A program made the translations under genes and the position numbers. DNA of 64,000 bases from Vesta saturnalis. Taxonomy: Eukaryota; Arthropoda; Insecta; Coleoptera; Lampyridae. The stretch is taken from assembly GCA_036346205.1 (NCBI GenBank), contig JARFJB010001495.1, positions 3,926,501-3,990,500 of the forward strand, read 5' to 3'. Under the pieces are notes generated by a model. That model was not told where the DNA came from, did no database searches, and saw nothing but the letters and a program-made list of their open reading frames with translations. Position 1 is the stretch's first letter. Each line of letters opens with the position of its first letter. This document shows, one piece after another, positions 52,980-64,000 of this stretch.

Positions 52980-55039
52980 TGTCGTTTCAACCCCTAGTTA
53001 GACTTATATATGATAAACTTGTAACAAACTTTTGACGTTTGTAATAAAATTGACGTATATGTAGGCAATTAACGTGCATTTCGTGCAACTAGTGTTGCAT
53101 ATCTAGTTGCATAAAAACATGCATTTAATTTTTTTAGTTAGAACTCGTACGCATATCGTTCGAGTTTCAGACATGTTCATGCGCAAAGACCCTAGCGTCG
53201 TTTTGGTGGAGTTAAGAAGGTGGATGTAGCATCCATTGTTTCTTTGTTATTTTTTTTATAAAGTGCCATATAATTGTATGGTAAGCTGCAAAAAAAAAAA
53301 ACTAGTATTACAGTTTGAGACGTTTGCTTTTTTCAGGCACTTTTTTTTAATATTAACTTTAATTTCATCTTTACTGATACTTTTCACACTTATATACATC
53401 TACGTAATTAATTATTTTACTGTTAAACCAATTTACGGTATTAGTATATAATAAGAACTTATTCATATGGCAATTACAAAGCATACAAATCCAGATTTAT
53501 TTCAACATGAAGTAGTATTACGCATCAATTTTCCAATACGCTGACTCAGCATATGCATCCATTTTCGTTATCTACAGTATGACCAAAAATAAGGTATTCT
53601 GATTCCATTAATTTCTTGCAACATTAACATTACTAACGTTACTGGCCCTAGCATTAAGTATTTCTGTTTATAATTAAGTATAGGTTGTGTTAATAAAATT
53701 TGTTGTTTTAGAAATTTTCTTTTAAATGTATTGTATACTGGTTTACTTGCTTATTCCATATTTAAAAATAAGTTGGCGTCCGAGTATTTAATTATAGGTT
53801 TAGGAAGAAGCAACCCCGATTTTAAAGCGAACATATCTAGGAACATGTCAATATTTTTTGGTTAATACTTCTATTTATTACCGAAACTGTCTAAGCAGCT
53901 ACAATTTGTAGCCAGGGGTGTAGAAGTATGCGTATAGAATCTTTATGATTTATACACGGTTTAAAGGTTATTTACAAACCATCGTATTGTGCGCAAAATT
54001 TAGTACACAGAACCCGCCCGACCGCTGGCTAGTCGAGCAGAAGCCAAGTTTATTTGTTATTATTTTTACTGCCAGATTATACCGTAACATCGCAACCACA
54101 TTACATTAATCAAGGAATAATTCAATACAAAAATAGATTATGGGTATTTCCACATACAGCTAAATTTCCAGGTCTAGAGTTACTGTTGCATTAAATATAC
54201 GAAAATTCTACATTGTTGATGAGACAGCCTTTCCAAGTGTGAAAGAAGTCCTTTATATGATTTCTCTGGTTTGATTTACAAACAGCTGATTAAAAATGCA
54301 GATGGTTACTGTCAATGTAAAAAACCATTAACACAAAGAATACAGTTAATCATTTAGGGACAAATATAAATTAAGAGTAGCAAAACATCGTTTACAACAA
54401 AATTCTCTGATACTCTACCGATTTTGAAAATTCAATACCGTCATTAAACTTCCATTAGTTACTTAGTTTAGTTTATTAAGCATTCACATTGTAAATTCAT
54501 GTAAAAAGAATTGTTGCTTTAAATTTTACATTTCAGATGAAAATAGGTTGTGTTACATTTATGTTTACATTAATAAAGAACTTCGTTAGTTTATATATCA
54601 ACATAAAAAAATAAAGATTTTCGTTTCATAAAGTAAAATATTAAAGCACCCGTTTGAGTGTTATAAAGTACTCATAATCGCAAAATAGAAAAAAGGAATG
54701 TATTCTTCACATGTTAGGAATCATAATCGAATCGATCTTTTCAGTCTGATGCATCGAAACAATCGAATCAATTCAGTAGATATGAATCGATTCAACTTTG
54801 CGATTCTCTATTGTTAAAAATCGAATGGGTAGGTGGCAGGTGCTGTTTAATTATCTGTTCTCATTAGGGCTTAGCAACATTATTTAATAGTGCTGTGTGC
54901 GCCATCTATCAGTTATGTTTACAATTACAACAAAAAGATTTACACGTGATTTTAGTGATGTATAGATTTCTGTTTTTTTTTATTGGAAACAAAATAGTTT
55001 GCTTTCTTTAGTTTGGGGGCAATGGTTTATAGAAAAAAT
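52980..55039. other. no gene recognised
   Basis: AT-rich sequence. The 71-codon frame at 53236-53451 is hydrophobic but has no family resemblance. Confidence 0.4.
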
Positions 55040-55945
55040 ATTTTAGGTTTGACACAGTTAGTTTGGAAGAGGTAGCCACAGAAACATTGTCTAGTACAAG
55101 CACATCTTCATCTAATAAGATCCAGACAATTGCAGCATTTTTTCGACAAGGCAGGGAACGGGTGACCTTGTTGTTCATGACAGAACAGCAGCAACAAAGG
55201 AAAGACAGGAGTCAATGGAGTTGGTGGAAGCAGCTCAAGGTCCTTTGCCATCTCTAGATTTAAATACAAGTTTGCCAAGAAAAGACCAAAACATGTACCT
55301 ATTAACGAAACATATAAGAAAGTTAGGTCGTTTGAACAAGGGGTACAGAAATACACAGGTATAACTGAGGGGCTATTATATGTAATTGCAAAGGATGCAT
55401 TGCCTTTCTCAACGGTTGAAAAGCAGCGCAGCCTTGTACAAACAACCTAGCAGACAGACGGTAACTAGGTTAATGGACATAAAATATGAAGGTTTAAGGG
55501 ATAAGAATAAAAACATGTTTAAAAAAGTGTCACATTTCGTATTAATCACAGACATTTGGACTGAAACTCAAGCAATAATAAGTTATTAGTCCAAAGGCAC
55601 ATTTTTAAAAAATGGTGGAGCCTAAGTACGAACTTAAGTCGGTAGTTATTGGTGTTTTTTAGTTGTTCGAAAGCCACACAGCTGCAGATTCAACAAAATA
55701 TTTGAAGTATTTGCTCGAAATTGAATATTGAAATAAACAATGTAATTATTATGGTTACCAATAATGGTAAAACTATAGTCAACACTGCAACTGACATTTT
55801 GGACGAGGATGGGCTATGCTTTGCTCATACGTTAAATCTAGTTCCAAGCAAAGCCATCGATTTGTGGGATGATATAATTAAAGAGGTAATTAAAAAAATT
55901 AAAGACATACATTCACCAAACAGTCTCTGCTTCTGATGAACTTCG
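55040..55945 (+). pseudogene. hAT transposase relic, N-terminal and central part
   Basis: ZBED-type hAT transposase text in shifting frames: YVIAKDALPFSTVEKQ-like (about 55380), SRQTVTRLMDIKYEGLRD, FVLITDIWTETQA (about 55540, the TTDxWTS block with the first catalytic Asp), ESHTAADSTKYL (about 55665), VTNNGKTIVNTA (second Asp region, about 55750; the usual TDN reads TNN) and CFAHTLNLV (about 55820, the C..H block). hAT transposases cut and paste with 8-bp target duplications. Frameshifts and the lost Asp make it inactive. Confidence 0.8.
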
Positions 55946-56470
55946 TTGAATACAAGTGCCGCAGGGAAAATTAGAAAACTCCACTGGATTCACCATTACT
56001 TCCATTACTATTCAGATCAGAATCCGACGATTTTCAGGCAGGTTGACTATCAACACAAATGGTCAATAAATGTTTGGGGCGGACTTAGTGGTGAACATGT
56101 TATTGGAACTTATTTTTTTTAACATTTGCATGGAGCTAGGTATATTGATTTTTTGCAAGTAACAAGGTCTTTTCAAAACTGCCTGTAGTTGTGACTTCAA
56201 GAAAACCAAAGACATATCAAACATAGATTTTCATTAAAAGATTTAGAAATGCTAAATTGATGTCAAAAACTTTATGTATACATACGTTAACAATGTCATA
56301 GTAATTTTGAAATAAAACCATTTATACGTTTGCTATGTCTAATAAAAGCTTTCGATGAATATCTCTGAAACTTTGAAACATATCAGTATAATTACAAATA
56401 TAAAAGATGTTGCGTACATTTTTAAAATGTGCTGTCTAGCAAGTATTTAATTGTTCCATTTTAATATTTT
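55946..56470 (+). mobile_element. mariner-like transposase scrap within the hAT relic
   Basis: QHKWSINVWGGLSGEHVIGT (about 56055) and a HGARYIDFLQV stretch are the central part of a mariner-like transposase. The scrap separates the hAT central region from its C-terminal block, indicating nested insertion. The remainder is AT-rich non-coding sequence. Confidence 0.6.
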
Positions 56471-56640
56471 TTGTAATATAAATCATTTAGATGTAGCAAA
56501 AGACGGGAGCTAAAATGCAAGACCCTGTATATCTTAATTTGTTAAAATTAGCTTTCAAATATTTAACAATTGTCGCTACTTCAGTTCCCTCTGGCCGGTT
56601 ATTTTCCAGCACTGGCCAGGAATTAAAACAAATGAATAAT
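56471..56640 (+). pseudogene. hAT C-terminal dimerisation domain remnant
   Basis: LLKLAFKYLTIVATSVPSGR followed by LFSSTGQ is the hATC dimerisation motif (family text LAxxYLxxPATSVPSERxFS). It lies in the same orientation as the hAT pieces upstream and is probably the same copy. Confidence 0.8.
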
Positions 56641-56787
56641 TTTGTACTACTTTTCGAGACAATCAAGGCTCATGCTGAATCGAAAACAAAGGCATTTAAA
56701 CGCACTATCTTTACTGAATTCTCTCCGTTACCTTCTTTTAGTCCATGTTTCACTACTTCCGTTAAGGAAGTGAAAATACAGATTTGA
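56621..56787 (+). repeat. segment duplicated at 61397-61550
   Basis: Shares TTTTGTACTACTTTTCGAGA, GGCATTTAAACGCACTATCT and GAAAATACAGATTTGAC with 61397-61550. It marks the upstream end of the duplicated block described at 57957-59850. Confidence 0.8.
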
Positions 56788-56849
56788 CTTCATTTGCTTT
56801 AATTTCTTCCAATTCAGATGAATCACCTGAGTGTCTGTACACATTTAAC

Positions 56850-57960
56850 TTCCTTATACGTCTTCTTCATTTGTTAGATTCTTTTTGTTTTCCAAACTTG
56901 GATTATCATTTTCTGGAGGCAATACTTCTTTCTTAGATTTTTACTCGTGTGAAAGAGTTAAGTGGTTTAACTCAATCTGCTTTATTTGCTTGTGCTCCTG
57001 AAATCTTAACAGGTAAAGTCCTACTTTTATAGCGCACTCATAGACGTTCTTTAAACTCTTGGAAGAAAGTGATACCGCTTACTCAAATCTGAATACTTTC
57101 CTATTAACTACAATGAAATTGAAAATCGTACTAAGAGTTCTTCAGAAACCATGACTATTTATATTGCTGGAAATCAAAGTTTGTTCTAATGAATACATTT
57201 CTCGGAAATGTTTACAACTCTACTATATTCGTAAAATGTAACACCTTTTTGTCTATATGCCTTAACTTTTACTGATATTCCTTCTATTACTCAACATTTT
57301 TTATTTTGGGCAAATAAATTGAGCAAACAGATATTTTATACACTCTCAAACTTCTAAAAGAATACTAATCTTCTGGCTTAGCTTATGTTAGTCCCTCTTA
57401 AGATTCTTCTACTACACCTTCATCTAAACGCGCTAAACCTTCTTCATCATAACCTTCTGTTCTTCGTTGTTGGAATTATTCTAAACTAATCCAGGTTTCT
57501 GCTCATTGTCGTAGACCTCAAGTCAAGCATTTCATGTGGTAATGGGAAATCGGGTGTCACTAAACTTCTTCCTGTTCTAAGAAACAGAGAAAATTCTGGT
57601 AGAGTCTTCTGACTGAGTAGAGGAATCTATACTTTACATAATCTTGGATACACATACTCTATTTTCTGTTATTTCTAATAAACAATTTTGTATTTGCTAG
57701 TGTGTGTAATGATGAACGTCCTTATCTTAATGTACATACATGTCTTTGGTCATATTTTTAAAGGTCTTTTGGATTCTGGTGCTTCTCGAACTATCTTAGG
57801 TAGTTCTAGTTGGAATATTTTACGTCGTTAGGAATAACCTTGCCTGTGGGTTCATCTACTTCCTGTACCTTAACTAATAGAAATAAGTGTACCATTTTGG
57901 AGTCATGTTGTTATCAATTACCATCGAATATGTTATAGTTGATGTTCTTGTGTGTGCAGA
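56850..57960 (+). pseudogene. LTR retrotransposon gag-protease relic (Ty3/gypsy-like)
   Basis: Gag-type text FSGGN and a SRVKELSGLTQSALFACA stretch (about 56920), then YFPINYNE, RTKSSSETMTIYIAG (about 57130), weak traces of a Cys-rich region near 57480-57600, and a retropepsin block whose pieces read GLLDSGASRTILGSS-like near 57770 and LGITLPVGSSTSC (about 57830). The order capsid-nucleocapsid-protease and the motif types fit Ty3/gypsy-like elements of arthropods. Many stops; no reverse transcriptase or LTR found. It interrupts a mariner-like sequence. Confidence 0.65.
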
Positions 57961-58440
57961 TCTTCTGAATGGAATCCTGATTGGACCCCGTATTTTACCA
58001 GATTGTTTAACTGGCGAAAGTTATTTAAACCTTTTACGAAACGGTCTGCCGATTTTGTTAGAATGAGTTGCCGTTAATATTAGGCAAACTATGTGGCTTT
58101 TGCAAGACGGGGCGCCACCCCATTTTAGTAAGGTTGCCATTGGTTTTGGAAGAAACTTTTTCGAATAGATGAATTGGCCGAAATGGCCCAGTGCTGTCGC
58201 CCCCGAGGTCGCCGGATTTCACTCCATGTGACTTGTTCTTGTGCGGCTACATGAAGTCTCTAGTTTTTAGAACTCCTGTAGAAACCATGTAGGAGTTAAT
58301 TCAGCCGATAGAAGAGGCTGCAACGACTATTAGAGGAAAGCCAATTGCTCTACTTCGGGCGGGCACCGATCAATGGATGCGTTGCACTCAACTATGCGTA
58401 GAACAAAATGGAGCTCATTTTGAACACGTTATTTAAGTTA
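57960..58440 (+). pseudogene. mariner-like transposase, C-terminal half (copy A)
   Basis: LLNGILIGPRILPDCLTGES, YLNLLRNGLPILLE, the second catalytic block LLQDGAPPHFSK (about 58095), a region corresponding to SPDFTPCDLFLCGYMKS (about 58210) and a tail ending NGAHFEHVI. Several frame changes occur. The N-terminal half is absent: a gag-protease relic lies where it should be. Confidence 0.75.
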
Positions 58441-59700
58441 AATTAAATTTCGCACGTGGGCGATCTCTATTTCCGCACAATTTAGCCAACTCCATCATAT
58501 TCTAACAACTTCATTCTTGCACACGCATTCAATTTTTCATTATTGCACAATGTTACAAAATTTCTACAAACAAAAATATGCATACCTATTCCTTACTGCA
58601 CATTAATACAATATCAATATATCATACTGTCACTCACCCATACGTCTACATCCATTCTTTATGAATTCTTTTGTACACAGCAGCAAAAGACCAGTGCCAA
58701 ACTGGTAGTCTTTTACCAGTACCGTCCCAGTAAAAATTGTCCCAAAACTTTATTTTTCAACCAAATTTAATGCTTTCTACAACATTCAAATATTAATTCC
58801 AGTGGCGTATCATTTACACTCACTTCATTCACATTCAAAATACGTTCCATACGTTATCAAAATACTGCATATACACGATGCGTCAAAGTAACCTTACAAT
58901 ATATTAATTAATTTTTGACATAACTGCAATTAAGACACCGCCACCGTCCGAAAGATTACATTGCCACATCTATGCGCTAGATAATTGTCTGTGAAAAGTT
59001 CATAGGCAAGTAAATACATTATCCGTCAACCAAGTTTCTGTCAAACACACTGTACTCACTAGCAGAAACGGACACATAAAATTCTTGCGTTTTAGTTTGA
59101 TGTCCGCGTACATTTTGAAGATAGCACGTGACTGGGAACTGCTGGGCTTTGTTAGTTTTACGAAATAATAGTAGGAACGCCGCGAATGTTCAGTTCAGTT
59201 TTTCCATTAACTTCCTATAGTAAGTAATTTGACGAGGAGTGCGATCGGATGAAATAAAAACATTTTTGTAAGCACTGTTATTTCTCAAATTCCTGGCATT
59301 GCGTATAATCTGCAGGGCTATATTTTCGTTACCTAAGGCAGGCCTGGTGGGCCTAGGGCATGTCGTGTGGCTTGAAGAACTGTTACTAGGCTAACCAAGG
59401 TTTAATTTTTAACTCAGCAGTAACGCCTATGCTTGACAAAACGGATTTTATAATCTGTTTATCTTGATTTGTAGCCTCACTTCCCGATGTGGCATGAATT
59501 TCTTCCGCATTCTTGCAGCAAATCTTCAAGATTTGTTAACTTTATCTGTTCGTAAGCGTAGACTTTAAATCTTTAATTTCGCTTTGCAAATTAATTATAA
59601 GCGTAATCAGAAATGTATACATTTAATTCGTAGCTAAGTGTAACCACAAGATTGCTACTTTTGTATTCATGGACAAGACCTGACGAAATAAATAAATATT
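58441..59700. other. non-coding part of duplicated block
   Basis: No gene recognised; matched over most of its length by 62191-63290. Confidence 0.45.
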
Positions 59701-59719
59701 TAAGTGTATTTTTACTAAA

Positions 59720-60440
59720 ATTTTGGTTCCAAACAGTGAGGTCTTATTTGAACTGCATTATATCAGCAGAAGAACCAGATCCATATCACTATCTGTATCT
59801 GAAGAGAGTTTTTCTATAATAACAGGTGGGATATTTTCAATCGAAAAATTTTCCATATCCCTCTCGCAAGCATTTAAAATAATTGTAGGAGAACATTTGG
59901 ATAAACCTCAAGCCATAATTTCTAAACCCTATTTTTCGATGTAAGTCCAGAACTTATTTGCTGATTGTAATAATTTTTACAAAAAGTCCCTACCAATTCA
60001 ATAGGGTTATATTGACAATGGTAAGTAGGCAATCGTAGAACTTAATACCTATGCTTAATCAATATATTATCAACTTTCAACAATTTTCCCCCTGGACCTC
60101 AAAGTTTTAATTTTGTTCCATAGTTGCTTTTTTTGTTAGCAAATTAGGATGACTTGTATAACTGCACTGAATGATATGGTGCGTTATCCATAACCACCAC
60201 ACAATTTAGTAGTGTGAACAGTGTAGGAAACGGCTGTTTAATCACCCAATTTGCAAAACTGGTCACCATTAATAGTTTTACGATAATCCCGATCTTTGTT
60301 CCCCAAATCGGGTAAATAATCGTAGTTTTCCAAAAACCCTAAACTACTCCCCGCGTGTAAAATGGTATATCTTTAACCTTGACTTTTAATTTTGGATGGA
60401 GTACTTTTGACATTAGAATCTTGCAACCCAACGATGGATA
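59720..60440 (-). pseudogene. DDE transposase relic (Tc1/mariner superfamily), minus strand
   Basis: Read on the minus strand: GNKDRDYRKTINGDQF (about 60300), a degraded VVMDNAxYHS block near 60200, then LRLPTYHCQYNPIELVG (about 60040-59990) and a tail with ENIPPVIIEKLSSDTDSD near 59820. The NPIE Glu is the third catalytic residue; the second Asp lies in the degraded block. This is a type common in insect genomes and distinct from the WTDEATF-type relics elsewhere in the window. The downstream tail falls in the duplicated block. Confidence 0.7.
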
Positions 60441-61396
60441 TTAGAACCAATTTGATAAACAAGTCTAACAACTTGGCCTAAGCACTACCAACTGCAGAAA
60501 TTTTCTCAAAAACTTAATTTTGGCTACCACGACGTATTTCATTTCATATAACATTTTTTTTGTCCATTGACACATTTGTGTTTGTAACCTATTGATTTCA
60601 AAATTTTTAATAATCTCGTTCGACCCCCATCAAAAGCGAAACCTGGTTTAACCTGATGTTACAATTTGTCCAAAATAAAATATTCTACAATCTTGCGGGC
60701 CAGGGAAGCGTATTTTTCTATAGTTGAAAATAATTAATGAGCAAGCTGAACGCTGGTTGATGGAACTTTTAAATAGAAATAAACAATAACTTAGCCAAAC
60801 TTTAGCAAAACTTTTTCCATTAATTTTACTGTTAATCAAATAACCCAAATTTGTTTGGGATATAATCTAACGCACTATTTACCGAATATGGTCTACTGTA
60901 TATTCCTTTTTCATCACTTGCCTCAGAAGTAAAGTTTTTCTTTGTAACTTATGATTTCAACATCCACTTTTTTTTATGTTCTGCACTTTTTCTATACTAC
61001 TAACAACATCAATATTATGGCCATATTATTGTGTGATTCTTTTAAAGAATAAAATCTATGATTGTTACTGAAATTACATGATTACTTTGTGACTATACTT
61101 ACAATTACTTACTGAAGTTGTTTTGTGTTTATTCTCGTGGTCAGTCTAGTGATGTTAATGTTGACCTTTACGTAGAACTGTTTGTAATGCTTTAAAATTG
61201 GACAAATCTTTCACAGATTTTGATTATGGCACCAATTTGATACAGATGCTGCTGTTTTAACTCAAACTAATCCTGAATTATTTGCATTTATTTCTACATT
61301 TTCTAGAGATACTTGTATACTTACTTTTCTCGTTTTTGTAGCCTCTTCGTTTTTTCTCAATGTAGAGTAACGCTTATGTGATCTAGTGATTTGGAG
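60441..61396. other. no gene recognised
   Basis: May include the 5' part of the minus-strand transposase relic (60441-60900). The frame at 60648-60848 has no convincing match. Confidence 0.35.
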
Positions 61397-61550
61397 GAAT
61401 GAAAACAAAAGAATAATTTTGTACTACTTTTCGAGAATCGAGAGCAAAGGCATTTAAACGCACTATCTTTGCTGAATTCTCTCCTTTACCTTCATCTGGT
61501 CCATGTTCCACTACTTCCGTTGAGGAAATGAAAATACAGATTTGACATTT
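61397..61550 (+). repeat. copy of hAT-adjacent segment 56621-56787
   Basis: Same text as copy A's upstream segment, here followed directly by mariner-like coding sequence. Confidence 0.8.
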
Positions 61551-62190
61551 ACAAACACGCAAATGAGGAAAACTTTACTAAAACCATTTTGGCTGTGGAC
61601 GAATCAAAATTTACTCGCGACGGCGTAACTTCGAAACACGCACTATAGAAAACCCACATGCAAATAAACCAACAAATTTTCATCATCGATTTTCTGTCAA
61701 TCTATGGGCAGGTCTTCTGAATGGAATCCTCATTGGACCCCGTATTTTACCAGATTGTTTAACTGGCGAAAGTTATTTAAACCTTTTACGAAACGGTCTG
61801 CCGGTTTTGTTAGAATGAGTTGCCGTTAAATATTAGGCAAACTATGTGGCTTTTTGCAAGACGGGCACCACCCATTTTAGTAAGGTTGCGATTGGTTTTG
61901 GAAGAAACTTTTCCGAATAGATGAATTGGCCGAAATGGCCCAGTGCTGTGCCTGAGGTCGCCGGATTTCACTCCATGTGACTTCTTCTTGTAGGGCTACA
62001 TGAAGTCTCTAGTTTTAGAACTCCTGTTGAACCCTGGAGGAGTTAATTCGGCGGATAGAAGAGGCTGCAACGACTATTAGAGGAAAGCCAATTACTCTAC
62101 TTCGTGCGGGCACCGATTAATGGATGCGTTGCGCTGAACTATACGTAGAACAAAATGGAGCTCATTTTGAACACGTTATTTGAGTTAAAT
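61551..62190 (+). pseudogene. mariner-like transposase, central and C-terminal part (copy B)
   Basis: Contains the first catalytic block AVDESKFTRDG (about 61600), which copy A lacks, then HHRFSVNLWAGLLNGILIGP, LPDCLTGESYLN, the second block FLQDG with damage, and the same C-terminal tail as 57960-58440. Stops and small indels throughout. It shows the arrangement before the gag-protease fragment replaced the upstream part in copy A. Confidence 0.8.
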
Positions 62191-63410
62191 TAAGTTTCGC
62201 ACGTGGGCGATCTCTATTTCCGCAGAATTTAGCTAACTCCATCATATTCTAACAACTTCATTCTTGGACACGTATTTAATTTTCATTATTTCACAATGTT
62301 ACAAAATTTCTACAAACAAAATATGCATACATATTCCTTACTGCACATTAATACAATATCAATATATCATAATCTTACTCACTCATACGTCTACATCCAT
62401 TCTTTAATCCGAATTCTTTAGTACACAGCAGCAAAAGACCAGTGGCATACAGGTAGTCTTTTACCAGTGCCGTCCCAGTAAAAATTGTCCCAAAACATTA
62501 TTTTTCAACCAAATTTAATGCTTTCTACAACATTCTAATATTCTTTCATATGATATCTAATGCTTCATTAAATTCCAGTGGCGTATCATTTACACCAACT
62601 TACATTCTGCATACAAACTCACTTCATTTACATTCAAAATACGTTCCATACGTTATCAAAATACTGCATATACACGATGCGTCAAAATAACCTTACAATC
62701 TATTAATTTAGTTTTGACATAACTGCAATTAAGACACCGCCACTGTCCGAAAGATTACATTGCCACATCTATGCGCTAGATAATTGTCTGTGAAAAGTTC
62801 ATAGGCTGAAATAAAAACATTTTGTAAGCACTGTTATTTCTCAAATTCCTGGCATTGCGTATAATCTGCAGGGCTATGTTTTCGTTACCTAAGGCAGGCT
62901 TGGTGGGCCTAGGGCGTGACGTGTGGTTTGAAGAACTGTTACTAGGCTTACCAAGGTTTAATTTTTAACTCAGCAGTAACGCCTATGCTTTACAAAACGG
63001 ATTTTATAATCTGTTTATCTTGATTTGTAGCCTCACTTCCTGATGTGGCATGAATTTCTTCCGCATTCTTTCAGCAAGTCTTCAAAATTTTTGAACTTTA
63101 TCTGTTCGTAAGCGTAGACTTTAAATCTTTAATTTCGCTTTACAAATTAATTATAAGTGTAATCAGAAATGTATACATGTAATTCGTAGCTAAGTGGAAT
63201 TAACCACAAGATTGCTGCTTTTGTATCCACGGACAAGACCTGACGAAAACCAAATATTTAATTGTATTTTTACTAAAATTTTGGTTCCAAACAGTGGGTC
63301 TTATTTAAACTGCATTATATCATCAAAAGAACCTTATCCATATCACTATCTGTATCTGAATAGAGTTTTCCTATAATAACAGGTGGGATATTTTCAATCG
63401 AAAAATTAGC
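61706..63410 (+). repeat. duplicated block, copy B
   Basis: Direct copy of 57957-59850, about 200 bp shorter owing to indels. Ends in TTTTCAATCGAAAAATTA, where the tandem-unit repeat begins. Confidence 0.85.
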
Positions 63411-64000
63411 CTACAATACCTGAATTTTAGTCATATCGGATTTTAATCACGATAATTCCCCATTTTTGATCCGCCATTTTGAATTTGTTAATTTTGACAA
63501 ATGATTTATACTTAGCGATCTTAAAAAACTCCAATATCCGACTTTAAAAAAAAATGGTTGATAAATTAAATAAACACTATGATCCTCCATTTTTGATCCG
63601 CCATATTGAACTTTTTAATTTTGACAAATGATTTATACTTAGCGATCTTAAAAACCGTCAATACCCGACTTTAAAAAAAGTCAGTTGATCAACAAGCACG
63701 ATAATACCCCAATTTTGATCCGCCATTTTGATACTAAGCGATTTTAAAAACCCCCAATAGCCCACTTTCCAAAAAATCTGTTGATTAATTAAAAAAATGC
63801 ACAAGTTTGTACCCTAAAAACGGCGCGCCACTGGTTATTATATATTTTTTTATTTTGAAATTATATAAAAAAAGTATTAGTCCGTTTTTTAATGATGTAA
63901 ATTTTTTTAAATTTGAAGCAATGAATTTTTTTAATTTTCTAATCCCCTAAAAATGTCCCGCCACTGGTTGGACTTTGTTCATTAACGAACTTGACCTTTT
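63411..64000 (-). mobile_element. repeat element with tandem ~125-bp units (copy 2, inverted)
   Basis: Three units starting near 63449, 63576 and 63698, each with TTTTGATCCGCCATTTTGA-like text and AAATGATTTATACTTAGCGA, followed by CGCCACTGGTTATTATATAT and ACTGGTTGGACTTTGTTCAT near the window end. It is the reverse complement of 35330-35770, so the same element type is inserted in the opposite orientation. It continues past the window. Confidence 0.7.

Larger units (their letters stand above)
57957..59850 (+). repeat. duplicated block, copy A
   Basis: Direct copy of 61706-63410 with substitutions and indels, and an extra stretch near 58990-59220. It starts at GCAGATCTTCTGAATGG and ends in ATTTTCAATCGAAAAATT. 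It contains a mariner-like transposase end (57960-58440), non-coding sequence, and the 3' part of a minus-strand transposase relic. Confidence 0.85.

Overview
The window looks like an insect nuclear genome, probably a beetle (inference). It is very AT-rich, most introns of its one host gene are about 50 bp, and it is crowded with arthropod-type mobile elements. There is no operon structure, rRNA, CRISPR array or convincing functional tRNA.

One host gene is supported: pecanex (pcx), on the + strand. Thirteen exons between 17126 and 47130 join in frame into about 2,191 residues with GT..AG junctions. They cover the acidic, serine/asparagine-rich N-terminal half, the multi-pass membrane block and most of the conserved Pecanex C-terminal domain. 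The first and last parts of the protein were not found in the window: the first visible exon opens inside a codon, and the last ends at a donor site just before the usual C-terminal tail. Introns fall into two classes: nine of 46-57 bp (plus one of 197 bp), and two of about 11-12 kb packed with transposons.

Layout. 1-17125 is probably upstream pcx intron or flank, filled with decayed Tc1/mariner-like elements (transposase traces near 400-1250, 5285-5640, 12430-12965, 13520-14500), a Penelope-like fragment with inverted ends (3494-4764), two piggyBac relics (6384-7795, 10242-11960) and a non-LTR reverse-transcriptase relic (8600-9990, minus). The first large intron (18740-29788) holds a 2.8-kb mariner-like element with 0.83-kb terminal inverted repeats and TA duplications (18906-21705), another mariner relic, a second non-LTR fragment and a GC-richer block with five hairpins in tandem. 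The second large intron (32385-44112) holds Penelope-derived inverted modules with hammerhead-ribozyme-like cores and tRNA-like ends, a family of repeats with 125-bp units, a structurally complete Ty1/copia element (36315-40918, 233-bp LTRs, TGATA duplications) and one more Penelope scrap. Past 47130 come a palindrome, a MITE, a 2.5-kb tandem duplication of unknown nature (47901-52979), a hAT relic, a Ty3/gypsy-like gag-protease relic, two copies of a mariner-containing block (57957-59850 and 61706-63410) and a second, inverted copy of the 125-bp-unit repeat.

How it fits together: the mobile elements are mostly broken, and several are nested. They account for the large pcx introns, while the coding exons and short introns remain clean. 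The most unusual signals are the cluster of hammerhead-like motifs (in one family a TA microsatellite sits where stem II is capped), the very long mariner TIRs, the hairpin array, and a copia Gag with no visible zinc knuckle whose ATG straddles the LTR/primer-binding-site junction.
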